Below are positions 1 to 12,770 of a DNA stretch of 64,000 nucleotides, in pieces; positions within the stretch are counted from its first letter, which is position 1, and every line of letters begins with the position of its first letter. The stretch covers positions 854,001 to 918,000 of the forward strand of contig JAEMWC010000237.1 of assembly GCA_016490735.1 (NCBI GenBank). The letters are read 5' to 3'. A program made the translations under genes and the position numbers. Below the pieces are notes generated by a model that saw only the letters and a list, made by a program, of their open reading frames with translations, made no database searches and was not told the origin of the DNA. Origin of the DNA: Pachyseris speciosa. Its lineage: Eukaryota; Cnidaria; Anthozoa; Scleractinia; Pachyseridae.

Positions 1-1020
1 TACAGTATTCTAGATGTGGTAAAATAAAAGACTTATATAATGCTAGTATAATGTCCATAGGTACAAAGCGCCTAATTCTCCTAAGTGCGCTGGTCTTCGC
101 ATACGCAAGAAAGTGAAAGATCAGGCAAGAAACAAATTACTTTAATCTTTGATGTTTTAGGTCTTGCCTACAGACTACACCATAATCAAAATTCTTCATC
201 TTCTCATCGTTATAAAGAAACGACTATTATTCTGCAAATGGTTGAAAGATTCGTACTGCTCATCTCTAGATAACTCATCACTAATGGCCAATTTGTAGAC
301 AAATTTGGGGTTACAGATCGTGGGGACTTTGCGAATTAATTCTAAACCTTGCTCAGTTCTGAAAATTTAACACCCCTACCCGACCACATAAACTCCCCAA
401 GGTCATTTACCCAAGGTTAGCAGGAAGATATTAATTGGGCAGACAATCAATAAAGTAATGACACAACTCACAAAATTTAGAAAACGTTGGGTAACCTAGA
501 CCTCTGAAAGACCTTAGGTCACAAGAGTAGTAAGACTAGGATGAGAGTGTTACGAGTAAAGCAATAAGAACTACCAAATTCCTACATCACTGAGTAAACG
601 ATATTTACTTGAGCTGTTGATGTCTCTAAGCGCTCTGACGCATTTACACCCTGGAATAACGTCATACCTTCATTACCTTGAGGAACGTTAACTGTCTTGT
701 CGTCGGCCATTAGATATTAGATTTGATGATACTCGGTAAATACTGAGCTCACGTGCATCCAAACTTAATAGGCCTAAAATATAAAAATCATTCATGAGAG
801 ATTCTGATATTTTGATAAAGCGTCAGTTAACACCAGGCATTCTCACTGTTTAACAAAAGGTATTCGTTTGACAAGTTGTGTTATCATGTGTATACGTAAG
901 TCATAGCCTTTACTTATCTTGATCTCCAAAGATAAAAAATATATAAATAATAATTCAATATTTCTCCCACCCAGTAAGTTGCGAAAAATATGAAGAATAG
1001 TTACAGACAAATTTAGGTAG
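1..1020. other. No gene seen
   Basis: AT-rich DNA without a convincing exon, RNA gene or repeat structure. Confidence 0.4.
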
Positions 1021-1218
1021 ACTGAGAGTAGTCTCTAATTTCCGCGATGCACTGCCGGGCGGGAGAAAGGCACGCGCGCGCGCGAAGTTGCGAGGAGACG
1101 CGACGTGAGGAGAGCGCCGAAAATTAGCTCCCCTCTCGTCGCGCCTCCTCGCAACTTCGCGCGCGCGTCTTTCGCCCGCCCCACAATCCACCGCCGAAAT
1201 TACAGACTACTCGCAGTC
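1021..1218. repeat. GC-rich foldback MITE, copy 1
   Basis: About 90-bp arms, starting ACTGAGAGTAGTCTCTAATT and ending GACTACTCGCAGT, with CGCGCGCGCGAAG in each arm. The same element is at 31239-31429. Confidence 0.82.
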
Positions 1219-2434
1219 TAAAATTTAGGCGAAAATACTCTGATGGCTGTGTAGACGTCAGCGACAAAAATTAGGCAAGAAATAAAAGCAAAAGAAACAA
1301 ACAAAATCCAAGGAACTCGTGTGTGTGTGTTTTTTTAAATTCCTTCGGATGGTACTCGTGCGTACCGACATGCTTTTATATTTTTCGTTATTGTTAGTCG
1401 TTTGAATATCAACCTTTCGCCCTAACGGTCAAATAAGCGAGCTGTAACTAGAATGTCGTCCAGTGACTCTTATTCTGAAGTAATTTAGCGGTGCACGAGC
1501 AACAAAACAATACTGTTGATTGCTCGCGATGTCATGTCTAATAGTTGTCTCTGTGCAATTTGATGCGTATAAGTCCTCGAAACTTCGTTTCCTGGGCTAA
1601 AAGAAGTTTTGAGAACTTCAAATTTCTGCGGGGCAACTATTAACCTAATATTCGACGCATTCGTGGTGAGTTAGAGAACAGAAACCATTTGAAAAAGGCG
1701 CTTCGTTTTGATTATTAACAAAGAATATTCTGAAGAGCGCTCTATTGACATACATTTGCAAAAACCGGCAAAGAATAATCAGCATCTAGATCCAAGTAAA
1801 AGATGACGTATTTATAAACATATCTAATATAAATTGCTAACCAGTGTCATACGCTTCCAACTGAACGGATCGACTTAAACATTGATATGATATCATCAAT
1901 AACAAGTGTATCTGGCATTGTATTAGTAGAAGTGTGCTGAATTCATCGAACAAGCGAATTTCTGTCACTAGACTAATAACTCTCTTCCATCATTTGTATC
2001 CGAATTCCACAATTTCCAACTGCCGGGGAGGGCATAGCCCCGAGCTAATGAGTGAAGCGCCATGTCTGCTTTAATAGTTATACCGTATGTTTGATTGGAA
2101 AGCTTACCTTTAAGCGATAAAATGTTGAAACAGGATTTCAGCCAAAGAAAGATGAACTGCTTCAGTGTTGTCAATCGGTTATCAGTGTTGTCTTAGTGAT
2201 CCCAAACCAAAGATGCAAATACGGAAGTTGGGCAAACGTCAGCTATTGAATTTTGTATGACGATATTGGACAGACAGGCCTAGGTCAATATCAAACTTAT
2301 TCAGAGTAATTTCACAGGAGATAACGGAATCATTAAATCGTAACCCACGAAAGAAGAGGCGATTGTTAATTAGAGACTTTGCGAAGACTGAGTATTGTTA
2401 TGCATGTATCTTGTCACATGACATGTGCACCTGG
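1219..2434. other. No gene seen
   Basis: Short (GT)n near 1319-1330; otherwise unremarkable AT-rich DNA. Confidence 0.4.
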
Positions 2435-4017
2435 TCACGTAAATTGTTTGCTGGGAGCCTTTCCCGCCCAATGAAATGTGGAATTTCCCAGCGTGCAACA
2501 GCGTCCAAACTTCCTCTTTAATTTGGAACCAGAAGAGCTGTTTTGTAATGTTTACTCTCTGAATAAGGGATTCAGTTGAAAAAAGATTTGTCCAGCCAGA
2601 CTGCTCGTTTGCGAGGTACGATTTTTATTTAATTCCTGCACTATTTTGGAGTTTTATCCCATTTCTATGCTACTACTTTGCTGGAGAAGTGCATTGTCAT
2701 GCCTGTTTGATTTTTTCCCTTTGCTTCATGTGTAACAAACACTTTTGCACTGATATTGCTGGAAAAGATGCCAGGTTTAAAATTTGAAACTGGCACGGAA
2801 TTTATATATTCTTTAGCAAGGACCACCGTTGCAAAATAGAAGAGCCGGATCCTGTAATACACTGTAGATCTAACCAGCTATAAAATTGTAAACTAGAAAA
2901 CAGCAATTTATGCAAGTGTAGGTGTAGGTTTGACGTAACATTATATACTTTACAGCGACAATTAACAATTTCTTATGAAAAGAATGCATTGATTACAAAG
3001 AGTGGTAATATTCTGAAATGAATAAGACCTACGTAACATTACATATTTAGTAGGGGAATTTTACAATTTCAAAGGGTGGTAATGACCCGAAAGGCTTAAA
3101 TATTGTAGAGGGGGAGAGAATAAGTAAAAGACTTATGCAGAACCAATAACCAACAAAATCTCCAATAAGGGCCAATGAATAACCGCGACCAATTGGAAGC
3201 ACAACAAAAGCCTCAAATGAGGCCATTAAACAAAGAAATCGTAATAATGGCTTCATGAAGCCCTTGATTAACCTCCAGATTCAAAGAAATAGCATTATCC
3301 CAAATTGAAGCCTTTAAGGCTATGGATCAGAAATAAAAAAGAATGAATAAAAAAGAATCTCAAATAAATGACTCAGGTGGCTGGTTGATTGTAATTTATT
3401 CGATTCTTGAGTGGAATTCTTGCCTTTTGTTGAGACCAAAAGGTGCTAATGTGAAAAGTTGCGCACTCCAGTATGCTTCTTTCGTAATCAATAATTTGTC
3501 CAAATTCCCTGAAGAATTAGTATCAACTACCTGGTCGATGCATTGAAATGAAAAATCAATTAGAATATGCGGTCTCTTATTAAAATGAACTGCGACTTCA
3601 CAGGTTTTTTTTGTTCGTTGCCATGGATGATTTATGGTTCCAAATAAAATTAAATTACAATTTCATAAAATTACAATTTCCTCGATTGGTTTAAAAAACT
3701 CCTATTTTCCACTAATTCACTTGCCAAGTTGTTATCGGACAGTTTGTTATTGGACAGTTCAATAAGCCAATCACATTCAAAATAAAGTAGTATTTTAAAT
3801 TAACCAATCACATTCAAAGTTGTGGTTTAAATCAAACAATCACAACCTTGGTTTCAATCACCATACATTTTGATTGTAGTCAATTTCAGAGCAACATTAA
3901 ACAATTTACGCCTCCTTTGCCAGTCTTTTAATGCAAAATTTCCCTTCCTTTTATAACTTGGCTCTTCTTTTCTCGGAAATTGTATTTTTTTATGATTAAT
4001 TGGTAATAAGACTTCGT

Positions 4018-4048
<31 letters not shown>

Positions 4049-4605
4049 GATAAACAAATCGGACTCCCGCTGCGCGGTCGTCCCGATTTTGTTATCAATC
4101 GTATGATTACAGACCGAATTGGACTCACGGTGACTCAGTCCTATCACCATTACATATATATATATATTCCTCGCCGTGCTACCAGCCTTACTTGTTTTTT
4201 ACCGTTTTCTAGTTTATGGAATTTGTAGAGGGTAAAAATTATTTACCTACCACGATTTTACTTTTACCAAATTTTAGGGCTCAAATTTGAGGTAGATAAA
4301 CCTTCTATGTAATGAACCAGAATGAAGCCAATCTGTTGAATAGTACTTTCATATTATTTGAAAGATTGATGGTAGGTATAGGCAGAAAACACCCATTATT
4401 TGCAAAGTGAAACTTGTGTTTTTGCTCATTTATTGTTACCGAGGAAGCACTATTTAAGACATTTGACAAAAGCTTGTTTTGTTTTTATGGCAACAAGAGA
4501 CTCAAACATCATTGTGTTTGTTATCATTTATGGAAACGAGTTGCATGATGGTGGTTTCTTCTGCATGAGTTTGATTTTGGAGAAAAAAGTAGGCTAGGGT
4601 ACCAT
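2435..4605 (+). repeat. Left half of a large inverted repeat pair, interrupted
   Basis: 2435-2790 matches the reverse complement of 7150-7585, and 4225-4605 matches the reverse complement of 6645-7130. Shared blocks include TTTGCTGGAGAAGTGCATTG and GGTTTCTTCTGCATGAGT. About 1.4 kb (2791-4224) has been inserted or kept only in this half. Confidence 0.7.
4021..4124. repeat. Perfect 24-bp-arm hairpin
   Basis: 4021-4044 and 4101-4124 are exact reverse complements (GTCCAATTCGGTCTGTAATC plus ATAC). An inner hairpin (AAATCGG/CCGATTT) lies in the spacer. A common short foldback type in coral DNA. Confidence 0.8.
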
Positions 4606-6644
4606 ACCACCTCAAGGGGAGCAGAGTCTCTGCAGAGTCCCACCCTCACCGGTCCACCCGCACGAGGGAGCTCCGGGACGTGTATGATAAGAGTTGAAAA
4701 GCTCTTTGCCTCCCTTGTGGGAGGCATTTCTTCTACTCGCACGAGGGCTAGCCTCGCTTTGGCGCTAAGCTTGTTTTCGTCCTAAAAAAATTGCTGTTTT
4801 CAGTTCTAATTTCGACAAACGCATTAAACTCGTGATTTTCTTGACTTCCATTAGCTTGATCTGATGGCAGTTACATCTTGTATTTCCTTAAATCCATCGC
4901 CTTAATTGTACAAATTTGAGTGGTGTCCTATGCTCGAGTTCCATTGTTGCCCTTTTCTTGGTGTCTTTTTTTTTTTTTTGGCCCGTTTTTCAAGTCATAA
5001 TGGCAAGGAATTCCTTTCTATCAGCTGAAGCTTGCTCATCTCTCATCCATGCTTTTATTTCAATGCATCTGGTTTGCTCATGACCTGGTACTGTGGCATT
5101 CCTGCTTATCATCTTTTGGGAAATTTAGGGAATTGAATTCGCTTAGAGTATTATGCAAGGTTCCTCGTTAATAGGAACTATACTCTAGCTTATGGTTGAA
5201 TGTAGCTGGGGTTAAGTTAAAGTGAAAGTTGTCCGAGGCACAGCTACTATTTAGGTGCATATCCAGCTCTTTCCTGAAATCAGTTCAATTTTTAAAAGGT
5301 AGACTTTTGAGAAACAGGACTGATTATTTAATTATTGTGATAGTCAAAAAAGATTCTCTGGCATCCACTTTGGTGAGCCAATCGTGACGTGATTGAATTG
5401 AATCACCTGCCCTGGTAATTTTCCGCTAATTTAAAACTTTGCACTTAAATATTCCACAAAAACATTAAGTCTTTGGACCTTGAATGGCCGGGCTTCAAAT
5501 AAAAACTAAGTATCATTTAGTACACTACCGAGACAGAAGGGGCATCGATCTATTCTTGATTTAACCGTCACATACTGCTTTGCATGCATATTTACGAACA
5601 CTTAACCTTTACCACGATGCAAATCAGTTTGTGATGTTAAATCAAGAATAGACCCACACCGAGAAACAAATCAGAACGGTTAACCCAAAAATTATAATAA
5701 ATTGTTGACCATAACTACAAGTCATGAGGCATTAACGTGGCACCCAGCCGTACAAGTAGAAGTTCCCTTTTAGCCTAAACTGCAGTTTATTTTTCTCTTC
5801 CTCTCGCCTCGCCCTTCGCGCTCGTTGTCTCGCGCTTCACGCACCGCTAAATAAATGCCTTTTACTGCGTGCTGGTGTAAATAAATGTTAGCGTCGTAGC
5901 TAAACAACGAGATGCTTGCTTCTGAAACTCCTTTGGTCGAACTGGGGCACACGTCTCGACCCTTGAAAAACTTCTAAATCTCTATAATCTAATTTTTTGT
6001 CGTACATAACGGCCAGCAGACCCAGCAGTCCCTATCACAGCGACAAGCAGTAGGGTGGAAGGGGACAGGGGGGCCGGGAGCCCGCGGAGCATAGGAGGCG
6101 GGAGGGGTACGGGAGGTGGGGGAGAAAAGGGCGAGAAGCGGGAGACCAACACAAAACGCTATTTTTTTGTCATTTATTAATGCATGAGAATACTTTCGAC
6201 GAATAGAACCCAAAATGTTATTTAACTTGCATTTAGCTTCTAAGTAATCGAGAAAGCGAAAGTTTGCGCTTGGGCTGAAAAAAGGCTTACTTTTAGTGAA
6301 ATTGTAAACCCTTTTACAGTGGTTGCTGCATAGGTCATGAAATATCAAGTGACATGAGTCCACATGTGTTGCGTAAGCAGTCTTGAGAGAGACGAACAAG
6401 GCTGCATGAGTGAGCGACTTAATTGGTTCGGAAAAGTATCTCAGATCTCAAGACTATTTTTTCGAGTACCTATCAGTATTTTACCGAGTCTTAGCAGTTT
6501 CTTAACCGAGTAACTGATATGTGAGCGCTTTTATGCATAACCTTTATCAAGAGAAGATGTATACATTAAGTGAAAATATGATATAAAATGGCGCTTTTAT
6601 TGTGTTTGACGTGTATGTATTCCCGAGGGGACCGCTTAAGGTGG
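4606..6644. other. Spacer between inverted halves, with one small foldback
   Basis: 5549-5652 is a foldback (CTATTCTTGATTTAAC versus GTTAAATCAAGAATAG). The 136-codon minus ORF at 5989-6399 has low-complexity proline sequence from G-rich DNA and is not convincing. Confidence 0.5.
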
Positions 6645-7585
6645 CTTGATAGTCTAGACAGCCTTTTAACCAAAACCAGACTCATGCAGAAGAAACCAGC
6701 ATCATGTAACTCATTGCCATGAATGATGACAAGCACACTGACATTTTAGTCTCTTGTTGCCAAAGAAACAGAACAAGCTTTGGTATGTAAGTGCTCCCTC
6801 GGTAAACATAAATGAGCAAAAGCACTTAGTCAGTGGGGTTAGAAACAATTTTTTACAGATAATGTTTGTATTGATCTATGCTGTGGACCTAAACTTGTGG
6901 AGTAACTGTGGTTATTTGCAGAGAGAAAATTCTTCACATTTTTACTTTACCAAAAATGGGCGTTTTCTGCCTATACCTACCATCAATCTTTAAAATGTTA
7001 TGAAAGTACTATTCAACAGATTGGCTTTATTCTGGTTCATTGCATAGAAGGTTTGTCTACCTCAAATTTGTACCCTAAACGCTGGTAAAAGTAAAATCAT
7101 GGAAAGTAAATAATTGTTGCCATCTACAAACTCCTTACCAGTTTTGCCATCCTTTCCAGCAAAATCAGTGCAAACGTGTTTCTTACACATGAAGCAAAGG
7201 GGAAAAAATCAAACAGGCATGACAATGCACTTCTCCAGCAAAGTAGTAGCATAGGGATGGGATGGGATGTAACTCAAGTAAAACAACATATCAGCTCGAA
7301 AATAGTGCATCGAATTAAATGAAAATCTTACCTCGCAAACAAGCAGTCTGGACAAATCTTTTGTTAACTGAATCTTTATTCAGAGAGTAAAGATTACAAA
7401 AAAGCTCTTCTGCTTCCAAATTAAAGGGACGTTTTTGGGAAAAAGGCAAGGAAGAGCACTCTCAGCTCCCTTTTTATCAGCAACCTCAACCAAGCAGCGA
7501 ATTAAAACAGCAAGAAGCTGATCCCGTTGCATCATGGGAGACTCCACATGTTTTTGAAAGGCTCCCCCCAAAACAATTTACCATT
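6645..7585 (-). repeat. Right half of the large inverted repeat pair
   Basis: Uninterrupted, about 940 bp, opposite in orientation to the left half. On the minus strand it holds a 63-codon frame (FQKHVESPMMQRDQLLAVLI, then RCLVEVADKKGAE) that looks coding, so the repeat may derive from a larger element with a gene. Family not recognised. Confidence 0.65.
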
Positions 7586-10500
7586 TTCTTCTATGTCTCT
7601 GACTAGCCTTCAATTCTGCACCCAGAGTTGTCCAGGCACCTTCAACTTTTAACCCTTAACGTACCAGCTGGACATATATGTCCACCTAAATACACCACTC
7701 TTGCTTTGATTTCCTTCTTGTTTAGCTTTAATCACCAAGTCATGATAACAAGTGGATTGCACCAACAGGTGTGTCTTCTCGTTTCCACAGCTAAGACATC
7801 GCCTAAAACTCCTAATTTCTACTGTATGACACTGTTCGTTTGGCAACAAAGTCCAGAATACTAATTTTTCGGCCGAAGAATGACACCAAAAATTGTACTT
7901 TTTTTGACGTGCAGTTTTTAATCCAAAACTTTCTTCAAAAACCAAAATTCTACATTTACAACAAACCTCAAGTTCTCCCCTTGGTATCTGTCATGAAAAT
8001 TTCCTCTCACATTTTCTGACAGCCACGTTTTAGCCTGTTTCTGAGAGCCAATCTCGTGGGTAGGGCTGCACCTCTTTGAAACCTCTAATTTCACTGGATC
8101 TTTATCAGTTGCACCTCTATTGTTTTATGGCTAGGTTCCATTGTTTTAATTCTTTGTTTATTGTTGTTTTGAACCAATCTTGTGAGGTGTTGCAAATGGT
8201 GCAGGTCGCCCCAATCTCGTGTGCCTTACCTTGCCTCGTTCACGGCCGAGAGGAATTCTGGGAAGATTCAACCACGCCGCGAGCATAGAACTCTCCTTCG
8301 ACTCATTTCATAGTTTTTTTTTATGTGTGGAGCCACCCAGTACTACCAGCAAAATATTGCACCGATGAGTTTTTTTAGCAGTCAAAACTAGACCAATTTG
8401 CCTTGGTAGGTCCTGGAATCCACTGGAGAACGACTAGAGAGAGATAGCTTCATTATGTGAGTGGCCATGTTTATATTAAAACAACTTTGGCATCTCCGTC
8501 AACATGAAACCACCTCTCACCTCTGGGTCCTTTCAAAGGCTCGCCTCTACCCACATTCTAGCTTAATGATGCCATCATGGGGGCTTCTGCAGGGGAAAAT
8601 GGCTCAGAAAACCACTCTAAAACTGACAATGGCATTAAATTCAAGCGATTTTACTCACTCGATAAAAAACAGCAACCTAAGTGCATCACCTGACACTTAA
8701 GCCTGAGTCCCCAGTATTTCTAAACAGCAGATATTTTCATAATAACTCCATATATGAAGACGCTAAGAGTCCCAGACTATTTATTGCCCAAAATCTGGTA
8801 AAATAAATAGTACCCACTTGTTACGCAAAGGGTTAATGAAACTTCCACAAGTGAAGATTGAAGCCTAGTAAGACAAAGCTTATTTGCTTTTAGGCCCCTT
8901 GTCCATGAACAACAAACTGTCAACAGGTTGAAGCGAGCGTTTGAACAGAGTTTGTTGCATTCACAATGCCAATAAATTGGCAAGGTTTAAGCCTTCTCAG
9001 CCCTTGTTGATGAACTCCGGCACCAGCAAATATGACCCCAAACACAGTTATTAAAGGGTGATTTTCACACACTCAAGTTAAATCCTGCATTCGATTCCGC
9101 CTACCAGAAAGTGAAATGAAATGAGCTGAATACAGGTTCTCCTGTATAAGTCCACTTTCAGAATACGTGTGTTTTTAGAAAAGCCATATTCAACCTATTG
9201 ACTTATTTTTTAACCGGAATAGGTAGAACCAAAATACTCCCTAAAGAGTGAACGCACTATAACAATATCTTGCTTAAACAACCGCCTCCCGTCAACTACC
9301 GCTTTATATGACCTCACGACGGAGGCTGCTGAGTCATCGACATACCGTAATCTTCCGCTGCACCGGACACCCGAGAAACTATGGCTTGGTGACGTTAAAA
9401 TCCAATACTCTTCACGAAAGGGATTTGTTTATGTAGCAAATATGTTTTTTGCTGGGACATGAACAGCTCAGTGTCAGTCAGCCAGAGTAAAGACTGAAGT
9501 TTCCGCAAGCCCGGAATTAACCGTATTTTTGTTTCAGCTTGTTTTAGACATCAGGTACATTAGCAATATCAAACAGAATAATTTCCAATAACACGCTCGA
9601 ATTCCCAACAAACTGATTAAACGTAGTGTTAACCCAAGCTGGCAAGCATATATGTTCAGTCTGGCAGTAATTCAATCCCCTACAACGCCCGCCAGGTTCC
9701 CCTGTGACTGCTCGAATGGATGCTACCCTGTTTATGTTTTTAGCAGTTTCATTTCTTTGTTCTTCCTTTTAGCAATAATAGTTGTTAAGTGCGCTTAGTC
9801 TGTCATGTGTGTCTAACCACAAGGGCTAATATCGCTGAAGCTTTACGTCAATAATTGCTTTAGACTCTGGTATCTGAGAAAGGTATTCATTCTGCAGTTA
9901 AGTTTAATTTTAAAGGACAGTTTCTAAACTAAGGATCTTCTTTTTAAAAGGTAAGGGTTTAATTATTTTAGGCCTTCTTCCAGTGGTGGGCGAGTAAACC
10001 TAGCTCCCCAGATGCTCTAGCTATCGTCTTGGGCGAGCTTGTACAGCCTGCCGCCTTCATATATGTATGTCTAGCCCGCCGCACTTGAGCCATGTCAGTG
10101 TTGTCCAAGCGTGAATCACCTTCAGTGGTGGAATAACCAGCTAGAGTGAGATTACTGCCCTAACTTGTACTTTCCCTAGGTAATACTGGTCATTTGGCTG
10201 GCTAAAAACAGTATACGTTGACGTATAAATTAAAAGAAATCTACTGGAGGATGTTTTTGGTGGTTTTTTACAGCCCCGACCTCAAAATAATATTTTCATT
10301 GGCCTGAAACAATGACAAATAGCAGGGCTCTTTCTGACGAACCACGTGCGCAGTAAGACGTAAGGTTTACCGCCTAACACTGATAACGCGAACTGAGAAG
10401 AACATGTGGCATTTCCCTTCCAGAACTCATGACATTTGCTTTACTGATATCTCAGGGTGACTCTTGCATGCTTGACCATATACATGCAAAACGATGGCTT

Positions 10501-11147
10501 GTTGAGCAGGCGAGTGACTCACGGAAGTTGACAGGGTTCCCCCGCAAGTAGGCGAGTTACGTCGTCCAGCATGGACATCAACCTTGCAATCTGTGTTGTA
10601 AATGCATAAAAAGATAGCTCACACAAGGTATACTAGCTACAATACACGACAGGAATGTTGTTACTCCTGAATTTTGAACCACCGTTACGTTTTACCCTAC
10701 ATCGAAACCGGAAATGATGCCCTACTGAACAAAATACCCACTCCCCTCCCCCTCACCCGCTTCCCTCGTACAATGATGGAAACCATTCCTCGAACGCTGT
10801 CTTCCGTATACAGCAACATTGTAAACGGGGGTGGGGGGGGGGGGGGGGTAGGGGACGGACGTATAGCAGATGATCGGAAATTATTGTTGAAATGAAGAAA
10901 GTAATAAGTGCGAACCAAGAGAATGGTTAACAAACTGTCTCAGCTATTTGCTCATTTTGAGGTCGGGATGTTGATGATGTTGATGAATGTTTGTTGTTAC
11001 CAAAATAGGAATAAAACGTTTATGGGCCTTTTAACATCCAGTAACGGTGGAAAGTTAACTGCCATTGGTTGTGGTGAAATGAGGTGACTGCCAGTTACAG
11101 AAAATCAAAAGCTGTCAGTGATCATTGGACCTGAGTCATAAAATTGC
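7586..11147. other. No gene model; isolated ORFs only
   Basis: A minus ORF at 7649-7945 (CLSCGNEKTHLLVQSTC) has some coding character but no splice context or family. Poly-G run at about 10828-10848. Otherwise nothing seen. Confidence 0.35.
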
Positions 11148-11444
11148 TCAGGCCCGGCCATGGGGGAGAGAGGGGGGGGGGGGGGGGGGAGGGGGTAATT
11201 GGATACCAATATACCCAGTTTGTTCCTCATAAGATGCCAATGTACCTTAAACTTGCAAAACGTGTGATACTTAATACCTAAAATTATCTTGAAGCATTTA
11301 ATTCGTGGCTGTATACCGAATACCTAAAATTCAGGAAGAATCAAATACTTTATACCTGAATTGTAACATGAAAATACCATATACCTGAATTAAAATGGCC
11401 CTAGATACCGTATACCCAAAATCCCTGGTCATGGTCGGGCCTGA
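11148..11444. repeat. Foldback MITE with poly-G run
   Basis: The ends TCAGGCCCGGCCATG and CATGGTCGGGCCTGA are inverted. The body has repeated ATACCTAAA/ATACCTGAA pieces. It lies just upstream of CD225 gene 1. Confidence 0.65.
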
Positions 11445-11549
11445 CTTATACAGACAGGACTTCAGTATCATGAGATTTGGATAGAGATGGATGAACGGGA
11501 GGGGGATGGAAGCAGCTGATCATGAGAAGGCTGAATCAATGAATGGGCG

Positions 11550-11592
11550 GCTAATATATATATACTCTGCGGCGCAGATTCAGTGAACTGTA
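11550..11592 (+). promoter_or_regulatory. Possible TATA promoter of CD225 gene 1
   Basis: TAATATATATATACT is followed about 25-30 bases on by GCAGATTCAGTGAAC, a possible initiator. It lies about 1.2 kb before the first coding exon, which has an upstream splice acceptor, so a 5' UTR exon starting here would fit. Unproven. Confidence 0.25.
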
Positions 11593-12190
11593 AACTACGG
11601 GCCGGTTTCGAGGTTGTCTTCTCGGTGATCTCTTATTTTGTATCTACCGCCACAAGAATACGATTGTACTAAGTTGATAGAAATACTCTAGCACTTGACC
11701 TTAGACGTTTGTAGAAGTTCGTGTGGATGTTCTAATATTAATAAAACTGGATGTGCTAATATTAATATATAAATAAAACAATTATATGGAAGATCGTCAC
11801 AATAATGTCTCATGCGACTAAATAATTCCGGATTTCTTTTCGCAGCTGCACAAGTTAAGCGCTTAACTTCGACGTCTTCTCATTTGTTTCAATCCTGATT
11901 TCGCAGTTGTAAATGATGTTTTCATAACTATTTACTTTAACAATATCGGTGATGTCTGAATAACTCTACATGCCGACGGTGACTGTGTATCAGAACGTAC
12001 AGCTCAACTGTGACCGGCCGCCAGTTTCATCGATCAGCAAAGTTATACCAACAAGTTTTTTTTCATTGCTTTGTGAGGGCAAATGTTTTTTCCATCCCAG
12101 TGAAATGACTCAGGGTCAAGAGAAAACGAACTAGTGCGTTTTCCAGACTTGGTCAGCCGGCACAATTTCATTTCCAGCGTTTCCCGATGA

Positions 12191-12613
12191 CTCCCGGGGG
12201 GGGGGGGGGAGCGGGGGGAGGGGTGTACTAAAAAAATTTTAATACGGGGAGGCTCCGCCCCGAGGTCCGACCCCTTACCCTTTTATATACCATTTTTGAC
12301 AGAAAAGGTACCCCTTTCGTATACCTACCATTGACAAATAGTACCCCTTTCGTATACCTAAAACAGGAAGTCTTCTTGCAATTTTCATGTAGAGTTCAAT
12401 AAATTAAAACAATACAGTCATAAGTATGTGTGTTCGAAATAATTTAATGAAAGGCCCTTTTAAATACTTAAATGACAGATTTCCCTACCCTTTCATGTAC
12501 TTCGACTCGTGAAATCCCTACCCTTTGATATACCTGAAGCGTGAAAAAGGTACTCCTTTTGGGCGGAGCCTCTCCGCATAGGCCATTATAGGGAGTACCT
12601 CCCCCCCCCCCCG
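12191..12613. repeat. Foldback element with poly-G/poly-C ends
   Basis: It starts CCCGGGGGGGGGG and ends CCCCCCCCCCGG, with GGAGGCTCCGCCC and GGGCGGAGCCTC as inner inverted pieces, and repeated ACCCCTTTCGTATACCTA units inside. Upstream of the first coding exon of CD225 gene 1. Confidence 0.75.
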
Positions 12614-12770
12614 GCGGTGACTTCTCTTTGCCGGGGTGACAATGTTGACTGATGTTGTTGACTGATGTTGTTATGTGTTGTCGCTTGTTTGGATGTTTTG
12701 TAACACGAGATTAATCATAAAACATTTTACTTTCAGATCATCACTTTCATAGAGATTCATCAGTATCCTG

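Noticed and set aside
955..1191. Minus ORF with Arg-rich sequence
   Set aside because: Lies in the GC-rich foldback; the same happens at 31156-31484.
5989..6399. 136-codon minus ORF
   Set aside because: Proline-rich part comes from a G-rich stretch; no splice context or homologue.
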